DNA of 64,000 nucleotides from contig NZ_FWXI01000016.1 in the NCBI RefSeq assembly GCF_900176355.1, positions 1 to 64,000 on the forward strand, given 5' to 3'. The notes beneath the pieces are model-generated. The model searched no databases and had not been told where the DNA came from. It saw only the letters and a program-made list of their open reading frames with translations. Below, piece by piece: positions 46,864 to 54,583 of this stretch. Made by a program: the position numbers and the translations under genes. Positions within the stretch are counted from its first letter, which is position 1, and every line of letters begins with the position of its first letter. Source of the DNA: Sporomusa malonica. Its GTDB lineage: Bacteria; Bacillota; Negativicutes; Sporomusales; Sporomusaceae.

Positions 46864-47265
46864 ATGATCTGTACTAAATGTAACAGTGAAATCCCTGAGG
46901 GAGAGCAATGTCTGCACCGGGGGCAGATGCTTTGTGAGGATTGTTATCTTGAAATGCTGGAGCCCCCTCGTACCTGTGACGTTGCCGCTGTGCATGGTGC
47001 CAAATTGGCTCGTAAAATGGCGGGGCAGGAAGGAACCGACGGGCTGACTGAACTGCAAAAAAACATCTACAATTACATTAAAGAAGAAGGCCCGGTTACT
47101 GCTGAGCAAATTATGAATAAATTCAGCTTATCTAAGATACAGATGGAAAGGAACTTTGCAACATTAAGACATTGTGAGCTTGCCCATGGTTTTAGAGATA
47201 ATGGCAAGGTATTGATTAAAATTTGGGGAGAAGATACCCAGGGTAAAATGGATATTGCAGATTGA
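46864..47265 (+). CDS. Zinc-ribbon / winged-helix small protein
   Basis: This 133-residue protein has an N-terminal treble-clef-like cysteine cluster (CTKC at 3-6; CLHRGQMLCEDCY at about 16-28). The C-terminal winged-helix-like domain (about 62-120) contains LTELQKNIYNYIKEEGPVTA and a QMERNFATLRHCEL recognition segment. DNA binding is likely, and metal or redox sensing is possible. It converges with marR, 9 bases apart. The ATG at 46864 after GGAAGGA is preferred to the one at 46846. The family is otherwise uncharacterized. Confidence 0.72.
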   Translation: MICTKCNSEIPEGEQCLHRGQMLCEDCYLEMLEPPRTCDVAAVHGAKLARKMAGQEGTDGLTELQKNIYNYIKEEGPVTAEQIMNKFSLSKIQMERNFATLRHCELAHGFRDNGKVLIKIWGEDTQGKMDIAD

Positions 47266-47274
47266 AGGAGAAAA

Positions 47275-47754
47275 TTAAACGGATTCTAATCCTTTTTTTA
47301 GCTTATCTAACAAGGAGATAAGCATTTTTTTTTCATCCGTGTCAAGCGTAGACATGAGCTTATGCACATATTGATTGTGAATAGGAACGAAAGCGTTCAT
47401 GAGCATAGTGGCCCGGTCTGTAAGGTAAAGTTGAAAAACCCTTTTATCGGCGGGGTCAGCCTTACGAACCACCAGGTCTTCTTTTTCTAAGCGGTCAATC
47501 AGTCTGGTAATATTCGCCCTGGAAACCAGTAGCTTTTTACCTAATTCTGACTGGGTCAGCCCCTGGCCACCTGTCATGAACAACTGAATTAAAGCATTAA
47601 ACTTAGCCTTGGACAAACCATACCGGGCAAAGTGCATCTCCAAAACATCATCTAAGTTATCCTGGAATACTGTCAGTTCAATCAGCGTACGTATTGAAAA
47701 ATAACGGTCCGAAATATCATTGTGCGTGATTTCTGTCAGACCCCCCAAGCTCAA
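47275..47754 (-). CDS. MarR-family transcriptional regulator
   Basis: This protein of about 159 residues has the MarR winged-helix core: LTQSELGKKLLVSRANITRL (recognition helix) followed by the wing EDLVVRKADPADKRVFQLYLT. MarR dimers bind palindromes and respond to small ligands or redox. The N-terminus is uncertain: TTG at 47754 is the first codon, without a well-placed ribosome-binding site. Candidate operators lie in its own promoter and in that of the convergent gene. Confidence 0.88.
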   Translation of the reverse strand: MSLGGLTEITHNDISDRYFSIRTLIELTVFQDNLDDVLEMHFARYGLSKAKFNALIQLFMTGGQGLTQSELGKKLLVSRANITRLIDRLEKEDLVVRKADPADKRVFQLYLTDRATMLMNAFVPIHNQYVHKLMSTLDTDEKKMLISLLDKLKKGLESV

Positions 47755-47756
47755 TT

Positions 47757-47802
47757 GTTAACATACTAGCAATATTGTAAATGCATTAACAGTTGGAGTC
47801 AA
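47757..47802 (-). promoter_or_regulatory. marR promoter with operator-like site
   Basis: On the minus strand TTGACT (47802-47797), a 17-base spacer and TACAAT (47779-47774) form a strong promoter. GTTAACATACTAGC (47757-47770) at the start point resembles the operators at 46738 and 46760, suggesting autorepression. The promoter abuts the end of the amidohydrolase gene. Confidence 0.7.
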
Positions 47803-47805
47803 TAG

Positions 47806-48969
47806 CTATTCAGCAAGTGCTTTTTCCTGTAAAAAATCTATTCGGCCGTCGACCATGACGATCTCTGGGCGAGCAGAAAGCATCAGCGGATCTTCACTCC
47901 ATACGACCAAATCGGCGTCCATACCGGGAGCAAGGCTGCCAATGCGGTCATCCAGGCCCAAAATTCTGGCGGCGTCGCATGTAACCATTTTTAAAGCCTG
48001 ATGTACTGGGAGGCCGTACCGGGTAGCCAAGCCGGCATACACAGACAGAAAGCAGCTGGGAGTTACCGGATGATCGCTCATCATGGCAAAAGGTACGCCA
48101 TGCCGGTATAAAAGGGCTGGCGTTTCCATGGTCTTATCTTTTAGTTCCAGTTTTGATCTGGTCGATAATGTTGGCCCTAAAACTACGGGGATTTTTTCGG
48201 CGGCCAGCATGTCGGCGACAAGGTAAGCCTCTGTACCATGTTCAATAATGAGATCGACATCAAATTCTCTGGCGATTCGTATGGCTGAGACAATGTCGTC
48301 TGCTCTATGGGCATGTGCCCGGAGCGGCATCTCTTTGCGCAGGACTTTGGCGATGGCTTCCAGCCCCAGGTCATAGTTAAAGTCTTTATCATCTTGTTTT
48401 GCCAAGTGATGACGGGCCTTCCACAATGCCTCCCGGATTAAGGCAGCAGTAGCCATGCGCGAGACAGGCATCTTTTGGCGGTCTGCCCCATAAACGCGCT
48501 TAGGATTTTCACCAAAAGCAATTTTGAGCCCGGCATATCGTTGCAGCAGCATTTGCTCTACGATGGGTTTCGGCGCTGTTTTGAGGATTACACATTGTCC
48601 GCCAATGGGGTTAGCACTGCCAGGAGCCACCATAACAGTAGTTACTCCTCCTTGGTAGGCTTCAAGAAGGCCCAGGTCAGCCGGGTTAATCGCATCAAGT
48701 GTATGCATGCCAGGGGTGATAGGTTCACTGCGTTCGTTGACATCAGTACCGGCCCAGCCCATACCTTCGCTTTCAACACCTAAATGTGTGTGTGCATCAA
48801 TGAGGCCAGGGGTTATGATCTTGCCGGTTACGTCGATAACCCGGCAGCCTGGCGGGATGTCTGGATTTCTGCCGACTGCCCATATTTTGTTATTTCGAAC
48901 CAGTATTGTGCCGTAATCGAGGTTTTTACCGCACATGGTTAAGATTTTTCCGCCTGTTAATGCAATCAT
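47806..48969 (-). CDS. Metal-dependent amidohydrolase
   Basis: This 387-residue TIM-barrel hydrolase of the imidazolonepropionase-like group has the metal motif H60-x-H62 in GLIDAHTHLGVES. Further candidate ligands lie in LRAHAHRADD and LIIEHGTEAY, and in FAMMSDHPVTP. The C-terminal GSLAPGMDADLVVWSEDP segment returns to the beta-sandwich. Substrate is unknown. The ATG at 48969 follows GGGAGG. It lies upstream of marR on the same strand but has its own region. Confidence 0.88.
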   Translation of the reverse strand: MIALTGGKILTMCGKNLDYGTILVRNNKIWAVGRNPDIPPGCRVIDVTGKIITPGLIDAHTHLGVESEGMGWAGTDVNERSEPITPGMHTLDAINPADLGLLEAYQGGVTTVMVAPGSANPIGGQCVILKTAPKPIVEQMLLQRYAGLKIAFGENPKRVYGADRQKMPVSRMATAALIREALWKARHHLAKQDDKDFNYDLGLEAIAKVLRKEMPLRAHAHRADDIVSAIRIAREFDVDLIIEHGTEAYLVADMLAAEKIPVVLGPTLSTRSKLELKDKTMETPALLYRHGVPFAMMSDHPVTPSCFLSVYAGLATRYGLPVHQALKMVTCDAARILGLDDRIGSLAPGMDADLVVWSEDPLMLSARPEIVMVDGRIDFLQEKALAE

Positions 48970-49217
48970 GTCATTTCCTCCCATGCTGAAAATAGCCTTG
49001 TTTTCAAGAAAATTGCCGCACCGGTATGTGATAAATAGCCCTAGTACATCAATTGTAATATTATACCATAAAGGTTCTGTGTCAAGAATAGCTAACTAGG
49101 TCAAATTTTACCATCATGGATGATGAAAAAATTGTAAACGTTATTTTCGTTACTTTCAAGATAGTAAGCCGTTAAACTCTATATAGAAATACTTTCATAA
49201 TGAAGGAGGATCAAGTA

Positions 49218-50150
49218 GTGAAGTTAGTAAGAAAAATAATCAATATAAGCCTCATTATTGTATTGGTTTTAGCGGTAAGTGGCTGTGCTAATAAGGAAGC
49301 TAGTCCTATACAAAAACCTACTAAGCAACATGCAGTTGAAAATGCAGCAGACAAAGAAAAAGCTGTTATGGATAACTTCAATGCTCTAATGCAGAAAAAA
49401 GATGTCACTATTCCGGAAATAATTAAGTTTAATGATGATCATATTGCTGCTGTATCTAAAGCCAATGCATCAACTATGGTTATTGGGCTTGAGAAAGTTC
49501 AACATGAAAAGCTGACCAAAATGCAAGACAAGTTTGCCGATAACGAAGCAGTCCAAAAAATAATTGCGAAAAGCTATCAAAATGGAATAGTTAACTCTAT
49601 CAGCAGTATTGAAAACAAGGATGTAAAAGATCTATTGGTAGAGAGTCAAAATAGTGGTTATAAGGTAGAAACAGCCGAAGGAATGTATTTTCCTGTTATC
49701 GACTATTCTTTCTACAAGAAGTACCAAAATGCCGTGACGCGAGACATTGCTGCATTTATTGATATCATGGCTATTGAATCAGATAAAACTCCAATAAAGG
49801 ATGCAGGACTCATGATAAGCTGGGCTGAAATCCTCAAAAGAGCAACAACGCAGGAACGGTTTATCAAGGAGTATAATAATTCAGCGAAAATAGAAGATAT
49901 GCGGCAACTATTGAAGCGTTATGCGACTTTTGCTCTATATGGTGCAAATAATACGCCGTTATTTAGTTACGATACCAAGCAAATGGTACCTGAGGCTAAG
50001 CAAACTTATTTGGAAACTATGTTTGATGTTAATCATGGCAGTTTCTCAAAAGCCATGATTGGGTATCTTGCTGTGCTAAAGAAGAGTGGATACAGATTAA
50101 CCAATGAGGTTCAGGAATATAGAAATAAAGTAACCGAAGAAATCCGCTAA
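49218..50150 (+). CDS. Putative lipoprotein of unknown function
   Basis: This 310-residue protein has a lipobox ending at C23 (IIVLVLAVSGC), so it is likely a membrane-anchored lipoprotein. The rest is mostly helical and charged, without a motif I recognise; segments such as ITIPEIIKFNDDHIA are not diagnostic. It starts with GTG 7 bases after GGAGG. It is lower in GC than the neighbouring housekeeping genes, hinting at a recent or poorly conserved gene. A terminator follows. Confidence 0.75.
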   Translation: MKLVRKIINISLIIVLVLAVSGCANKEASPIQKPTKQHAVENAADKEKAVMDNFNALMQKKDVTIPEIIKFNDDHIAAVSKANASTMVIGLEKVQHEKLTKMQDKFADNEAVQKIIAKSYQNGIVNSISSIENKDVKDLLVESQNSGYKVETAEGMYFPVIDYSFYKKYQNAVTRDIAAFIDIMAIESDKTPIKDAGLMISWAEILKRATTQERFIKEYNNSAKIEDMRQLLKRYATFALYGANNTPLFSYDTKQMVPEAKQTYLETMFDVNHGSFSKAMIGYLAVLKKSGYRLTNEVQEYRNKVTEEIR

Positions 50151-50193
50151 ACCTTAGTAGAAAGCCCCGGTGTTCTTAATAAGCCATAGCAAG

Positions 50194-50226
50194 CCGCTTG
50201 TAGTTTACCTTGCTGCAAGCGGTTTT
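50194..50226 (+). terminator. Terminator after the lipoprotein gene
   Basis: CCGCTTG (50194-50200) pairs with CAAGCGG (50216-50222), followed by TTTTG. Confidence 0.7.
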
Positions 50227-50230
50227 GTTA

Positions 50231-50312
50231 TCCTGACAGAAAGTATAACTTTCTCTGGATAAGGGCAACATCGACTTCCGCTGTCGCCAAAGGCTCGGCG
50301 CAAGCCGTGTTT
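50231..50312 (+). repeat. Structured intergenic repeat R1, copy C
   Basis: It is nearly identical to copy A over its length, with GAAAGT-ATA-ACTTTC, CGAC/GTCG and CGGC-GCAA-GCCG all intact. It lies just after a terminator and before the MetF-MetV fusion gene. It has the same orientation as copy D on the other side of that gene. Confidence 0.88.
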
Positions 50313-50430
50313 ACTTTATAGATGCGAGGTTGTGTTTTTACGCATTTATAGATAAAATTACTACTAATGAGAATAATCTAAAAAGCTTAGAAGGAATGCA
50401 AGATAAAACGCGGCAAGGGGTGAGAATATC

Positions 50431-51942
50431 ATGACGACTAAACGTTCTTTTAGTGAAGCATTGGCTGATCCGGCGCAACTGTCGGTAACCTGGGAATTGG
50501 TGCCTGGGCGGGGAGCTCGGGAAAAGGCGCAGGAACATTTTGTAAAAATGGCTGAACTGGCCGCTAAGGACCCCAAAATAAACGCCATAACCGTCACTGA
50601 CAATCCAGGGGGAAAATCAGCTATTTTGGCCTATTCGATGGCTATTGAAGCTAAGCGACTGGGTATTGACCCGCTTGTCCATTTTACCAGCAAAGACAAA
50701 AACAGGAATGCCTTGGAGAGTGAGCTATATGCTCTGGACAGAGCCGATATTCAAAATTTACTGGTTATGACTGGCGATTATCCAGGTGCTGGGTATGCGG
50801 GTAGTGCCAAGCCGGTGTTTGATCTTGATGCGGTTCACGCTCTCCGGATGATAACTAAAATGAATGAAGGCGCCTATACTAAGCTGCCTGCCACTAAGTT
50901 TTTTGCCGGAGCCGTTGTTTCCCCTTTTAAATCCACTGAAGCAGAGATAATGGCTCAATACTATAAGCTACATAAAAAAATCGCCAACGGGGCAAAATTT
51001 ATTATCACTCAGTTGGGCTATGATGCCAGAAAGTTTGATGAGCTAAGAAAATATGTTGACACTCATACCTTGACCGTACCGTTGATTGGAAATATCTTTG
51101 TTTTGTCTCTGCCTGTGGCTAAACTAATGAATAAGAACCTGATTCCTGGCTGTGTGGTTACCGACTCACTGGTGGCCAAACTGGAGGAGGAATCGACTTA
51201 TAGCAATAAAAAAGAGCTGCAATTACTACGGGCCGCCAAGCTGTATGCAGTACTTAAGGGGCTGAAATATAATGGCGTAAATATCGGCGGTCATGGTCTT
51301 AGCTACATCGATGTACAATATATTATAGAAAAAGGTGAGGAGCTAAGCGTTAACTGGCAGGAAATCGCAGCAGACGATTTTGACCATCCACAGGATGGCG
51401 GCTTCTATTTCTTTGAAAAAGAGTCTGCAACTGGACTTAATACTTGTCAGCCTGTCAACCGCAGCCAAACGGGTTCGTCAAATTCTTCACTGAAACAGTC
51501 GCTGATGGACGTGGTGCATGAGGTGGCATTTGACCATAAGGCTCCACTTTACCCATTAAACAAAGCAATTGCCCAATTTATTGATAAGTCTTGGCTGAAG
51601 CAGCCGTTTACTCTTGCCGAATACACCACTAAGACAATGACTAACGAATGCCGGTTTTGCGGAGATTGTGCTATGCATGAACTTGGCTTTATCTGCCCGA
51701 TGTCCCAATGTCCCAAGCAACAACGCAATGGCGCCTGTGGTGGTAGCCGCGACGGGTGGTGTGAGGTCTATCCCGGCAAACAAAAGTGCATTTTCGTAAC
51801 AATGTATGAAGGCTTTAAGGGACGCGGCAAAGAAGAACGGATGAAGGCTAAGTATATGCCGCCCTGCAATTGGGATTTGCATCGAACTTCTTCCTGGTTA
51901 AATTATTTTAACGACAGGGATTACAACAACAATAAAGAGTAA
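50431..51942 (+). CDS. Methylenetetrahydrofolate reductase with MetV-like C-terminal domain
   Basis: This 503-residue protein has a MetF-type TIM barrel over about residues 15-310 (TWELVPGRG, INAITVTDNPGG, LLVMTGDYPG, GAVVSPFK). A linker follows, then a cysteine-rich module with eight cysteines between 407 and 453 (CRFCGDC...CPMSQCPKQ...CGG...C...C), resembling the MTHFR_C/MetV protein. In acetogens MetF and MetV are usually separate subunits of methylene-THF reductase; here they appear fused. No other Wood-Ljungdahl gene is adjacent. It is flanked by R1 copies C and D. Confidence 0.88.
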   Translation: MTTKRSFSEALADPAQLSVTWELVPGRGAREKAQEHFVKMAELAAKDPKINAITVTDNPGGKSAILAYSMAIEAKRLGIDPLVHFTSKDKNRNALESELYALDRADIQNLLVMTGDYPGAGYAGSAKPVFDLDAVHALRMITKMNEGAYTKLPATKFFAGAVVSPFKSTEAEIMAQYYKLHKKIANGAKFIITQLGYDARKFDELRKYVDTHTLTVPLIGNIFVLSLPVAKLMNKNLIPGCVVTDSLVAKLEEESTYSNKKELQLLRAAKLYAVLKGLKYNGVNIGGHGLSYIDVQYIIEKGEELSVNWQEIAADDFDHPQDGGFYFFEKESATGLNTCQPVNRSQTGSSNSSLKQSLMDVVHEVAFDHKAPLYPLNKAIAQFIDKSWLKQPFTLAEYTTKTMTNECRFCGDCAMHELGFICPMSQCPKQQRNGACGGSRDGWCEVYPGKQKCIFVTMYEGFKGRGKEERMKAKYMPPCNWDLHRTSSWLNYFNDRDYNNNKE

Positions 51943-51946
51943 GCTT

Positions 51947-51977
51947 ATGCTCCTGCCAATATGGCGGGAGCATTTTG
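51947..51977 (+). terminator. Terminator after the MetF-MetV fusion gene
   Basis: A 12-bp stem ATGCTCCTGCCA / TGGCGGGAGCAT (one wobble, loop ATA) runs into TTTTG directly after the stop codon. Confidence 0.85.
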
Positions 51978-52060
51978 TCCTGTTGGAAAGTATAACTTTT
52001 CGCCTAGATAAGACCAATATCGGCTTCCGCTTTCGCCAGAGGCTCGGCGCAAGCTGTGTA
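51978..52060 (+). repeat. Structured intergenic repeat R1, copy D (diverged)
   Basis: This is the most diverged copy: TCCTGTTGGAAAGTATAACTT, then GATAAGACCAATATCGGCTTC and GGCTCGGCGCAAGCTGTG. The first hairpin is kept, while the last has a G:U pair (CGGC/GCTG). It starts immediately after the terminator of the preceding gene. Confidence 0.8.
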
Positions 52061-52084
52061 TTCTTTATATAATCCATATTTTTC

Positions 52085-52113
52085 TTGACGCGTTTAAGAA
52101 TAATCGATACAAT
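52085..52113 (+). promoter_or_regulatory. nrdJ promoter
   Basis: TTGACG (52085-52090), a 17-base spacer and TACAAT (52108-52113). The leader to the ATG at 52174 would be only about 55 bases, too short for a cobalamin riboswitch. Confidence 0.8.
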
Positions 52114-52173
52114 ATATTGTATTAGAACAGGTTGTTAAACACTAAATATTGTGTTGTGTCAGGGGGTTATTAT

Positions 52174-54402
52174 ATGAACTTATCAGATAATGCTGTTAAG
52201 GTTCTTGAAAAACGGTATTTGTCAAAAGATGAAAATGGCCAGCTATTAGAAGATGCTGACGGGATGTTTCGCAGGGTTGCTAAAGCTGTTGCCAGTGCAG
52301 ATGCTCCGTATGTTTCAGCCTTTGAGCTGCAGGCTATTGAGAATGAATTTTATGAAATGATGTCTAGTCTTGAGTTCCTGCCAAACTCACCAACACTCAT
52401 GAATGCAGGCAGGCCGTTAGGGCAATTAAGTGCTTGTTTTGTACTACCGATAGAAGACACAATGGAAGGTATATTTGAAACACTAAAAAATGCCGCCATG
52501 ATTCACAAAAGCGGCGGTGGAACAGGCTTCAGTTTTTCCAGATTAAGGCCTAAAGGTGCTGCTGTAAATTCCACAGGTGGTGTTGCCAGCGGTCCGATTA
52601 GTTTTATGAAGGTTTTTAATGCGGCTACTGAAGCGGTAAAGCAGGGTGGAACGAGAAGAGGAGCCAATATGGGCATTCTCAGGGTCGATCATCCTGATAT
52701 AATGGATTTCATTACTTCTAAAAAAGATAACGCCGATATTACAAATTTTAATATAAGTGTTGGCATTACAGAAGAATTTATGAAAGCGGTAGAAGGCAAT
52801 AAGGAATATGATTTAATAGACCCTCATCATCAGACCGCAATCAGGCAATTAAACGCAAGAGAAGTATTTGATGTAATTGTAGACATGGCCTGGAGTAATG
52901 GCGAGCCGGGAATTATATTTTTAGACAGGCTTAATCAGGGAAATGTAACCCCTGAACTGGGAGCGTTTGAAAGCACCAACCCCTGTGGTGAACAGCCGCT
53001 GCTTCCTTATGAATCCTGCAATCTTGGCTCGATAAATTTAAGCCTGATGATAACAAATACGGGAGCCGAGCCTGTTATCGACTTTGATCGAATTGGCACT
53101 GTTGTAAAAAAAGCCATTCATTTCTTGGACAATGTCATTGATGTGAATAAATATCCCCTGCCCCAGATTGATCAAATGACAAAAAGCACCAGAAAAATTG
53201 GGCTAGGTGTAATGGGTTGGGCAGACCTGCTTTTCCGGTTGAATATCCCGTATAACTCAGAGGCGGCACTGGCACTTGCGGAACAGGTGATGTGCTTTAT
53301 TCGGGAGCAAGCAAGAAAAACGTCAATGGAACTGGCAGAACTAAAGGGCGTATTCCCTCATTTTGAAAAAAGTACCTATCAACAGCAGGGGATTAGGGTA
53401 CGAAATGCAACCACAACGACAATTGCACCAACTGGTACGTTAAGTATATTAGCAGGTGTCTCCAGCGGAATTGAGCCGTTATTTGCTTTAGCCTACATTA
53501 GGAATGTTATGGATAATGACGAATTAATGGAGACAAACCCATTTTTTAAACAAGTGGCTATAACCGGTGGATTTTATACTGAACCATTAATGAGGACGAT
53601 TGCCAACAAAGGGACGATAAAGGGTTTGGCTGATATTCCGGTATCAATTCAGGATGTTTTTGTTACCGCACATGACATTTCCTCAGAATGGCATGTGAAA
53701 ATGCAGGCTGCATTTCAAAGATACACCGACAATGCTGTCTCTAAGACGGTTAATCTCAGTAGTAAGGCTACGCGGGAAGACGTTAAGGATGTATTTAACT
53801 TAGCGTATGAGACAGGGTGCAAGGGTGTAACAATCTACCGGGACGGCAGCAGGGATTTGCAGGTGCTTAATATCGGTAAAGTTAAAGGCAAAGAAACACT
53901 GCCACAGGAAAGCACGGCGGCGGAAACTAAACAAGGCTTTTTTGCTCCAAGATCCAGACCTGATATTACTACCGGCTTTACGGAAAAAGTTAAGATAGGC
54001 TGTGGCACTATATTTATTACTGTTAATTATGATCAACATGGTATTTGTGAGGTTTTCACCAATACTGGTCGTGCCGGTGGCTGCCCTTCCCAATCTGAGG
54101 CGACGGCAAGGTTAGTCTCAATTGCTTTGAGATCTGGAATGGACGCACATTCTATTATTGATCAGTTAAAGGGAATAAGGTGTCATTCGACAATCAGACA
54201 ACAAGACTTGAAGGTATTGTCCTGTCCTGATGCAATTGGCAAGGTTATAGAAAAAGTGATGAAACTCCAAAATGGTGATAAGGTTGAACCCAATACTATG
54301 TTTATGGCAGCAATTAATGCTTGTCCCGAATGTGGTAAGACGGTAGAGCATGAAGGTGGTTGCGTTATTTGCCGGCACTGCGGATTTAGTAAATGCGGTT
54401 AG
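52174..54402 (+). CDS. nrdJ: Adenosylcobalamin-dependent ribonucleotide reductase, class II
   Basis: This 742-residue enzyme makes deoxyribonucleotides with B12 instead of a separate radical subunit, so no oxygen is needed. Active-site cysteines include C88 (QLSACFVLP), C271 with E273 (NPCGE) and C282 (CNLGS). No N-terminal ATP-cone is visible. A TSCPD-type domain (about 600-705, KIGCGTIFITVNYDQHGICE) and a terminal four-cysteine element (CPECGK...CRHCGFSKCG) follow. The ATG at 52174 after GGGGG is chosen over an upstream start. Confidence 0.95.
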   Translation: MNLSDNAVKVLEKRYLSKDENGQLLEDADGMFRRVAKAVASADAPYVSAFELQAIENEFYEMMSSLEFLPNSPTLMNAGRPLGQLSACFVLPIEDTMEGIFETLKNAAMIHKSGGGTGFSFSRLRPKGAAVNSTGGVASGPISFMKVFNAATEAVKQGGTRRGANMGILRVDHPDIMDFITSKKDNADITNFNISVGITEEFMKAVEGNKEYDLIDPHHQTAIRQLNAREVFDVIVDMAWSNGEPGIIFLDRLNQGNVTPELGAFESTNPCGEQPLLPYESCNLGSINLSLMITNTGAEPVIDFDRIGTVVKKAIHFLDNVIDVNKYPLPQIDQMTKSTRKIGLGVMGWADLLFRLNIPYNSEAALALAEQVMCFIREQARKTSMELAELKGVFPHFEKSTYQQQGIRVRNATTTTIAPTGTLSILAGVSSGIEPLFALAYIRNVMDNDELMETNPFFKQVAITGGFYTEPLMRTIANKGTIKGLADIPVSIQDVFVTAHDISSEWHVKMQAAFQRYTDNAVSKTVNLSSKATREDVKDVFNLAYETGCKGVTIYRDGSRDLQVLNIGKVKGKETLPQESTAAETKQGFFAPRSRPDITTGFTEKVKIGCGTIFITVNYDQHGICEVFTNTGRAGGCPSQSEATARLVSIALRSGMDAHSIIDQLKGIRCHSTIRQQDLKVLSCPDAIGKVIEKVMKLQNGDKVEPNTMFMAAINACPECGKTVEHEGGCVICRHCGFSKCG

Positions 54403-54411
54403 CCGCTACGA

Positions 54412-54451
54412 CAGACCTGTTGGGAGTTCCCGGCAGGTCTGCCTTTTTTAT
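54412..54451 (+). terminator. Terminator of nrdJ
   Basis: CAGACCTG (54412-54419) pairs with CAGGTCTG (54434-54441), followed by CCTTTTTTAT. Confidence 0.88.
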
Positions 54452-54496
54452 CTAAGTAAAATCTATGATGCTTGGCAGGAATTCAATGGAAAAAGC

Positions 54497-54583
54497 TGAA
54501 GATATACAGATTGAAATCTTCAACCGGGGGAGACAATAGTGTCTGAACGATGTCCTTGGGAGAACCGTAAGGAGGAATAGATT
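54497..54583 (+). promoter_or_regulatory. Structured leader of the molybdopterin oxidoreductase gene
   Basis: Three hairpins occur in the leader: TGAAGAT/ATCTTCA (54497-54522), AGACA-ATAG-TGTCT (54531-54544) and TCCTT/AAGGA (54553-54573). The last would hide the AAGGAGG ribosome-binding site (54569-54575), so it could switch translation on and off. It does not match the molybdenum-cofactor riboswitch pattern I know. Its regulatory role is speculative. Confidence 0.4.

Noticed and set aside
52061..52173. Cobalamin riboswitch upstream of nrdJ
   Set aside because: The predicted promoter leaves only about 55 bases of leader and no B12-box-like sequence is visible.
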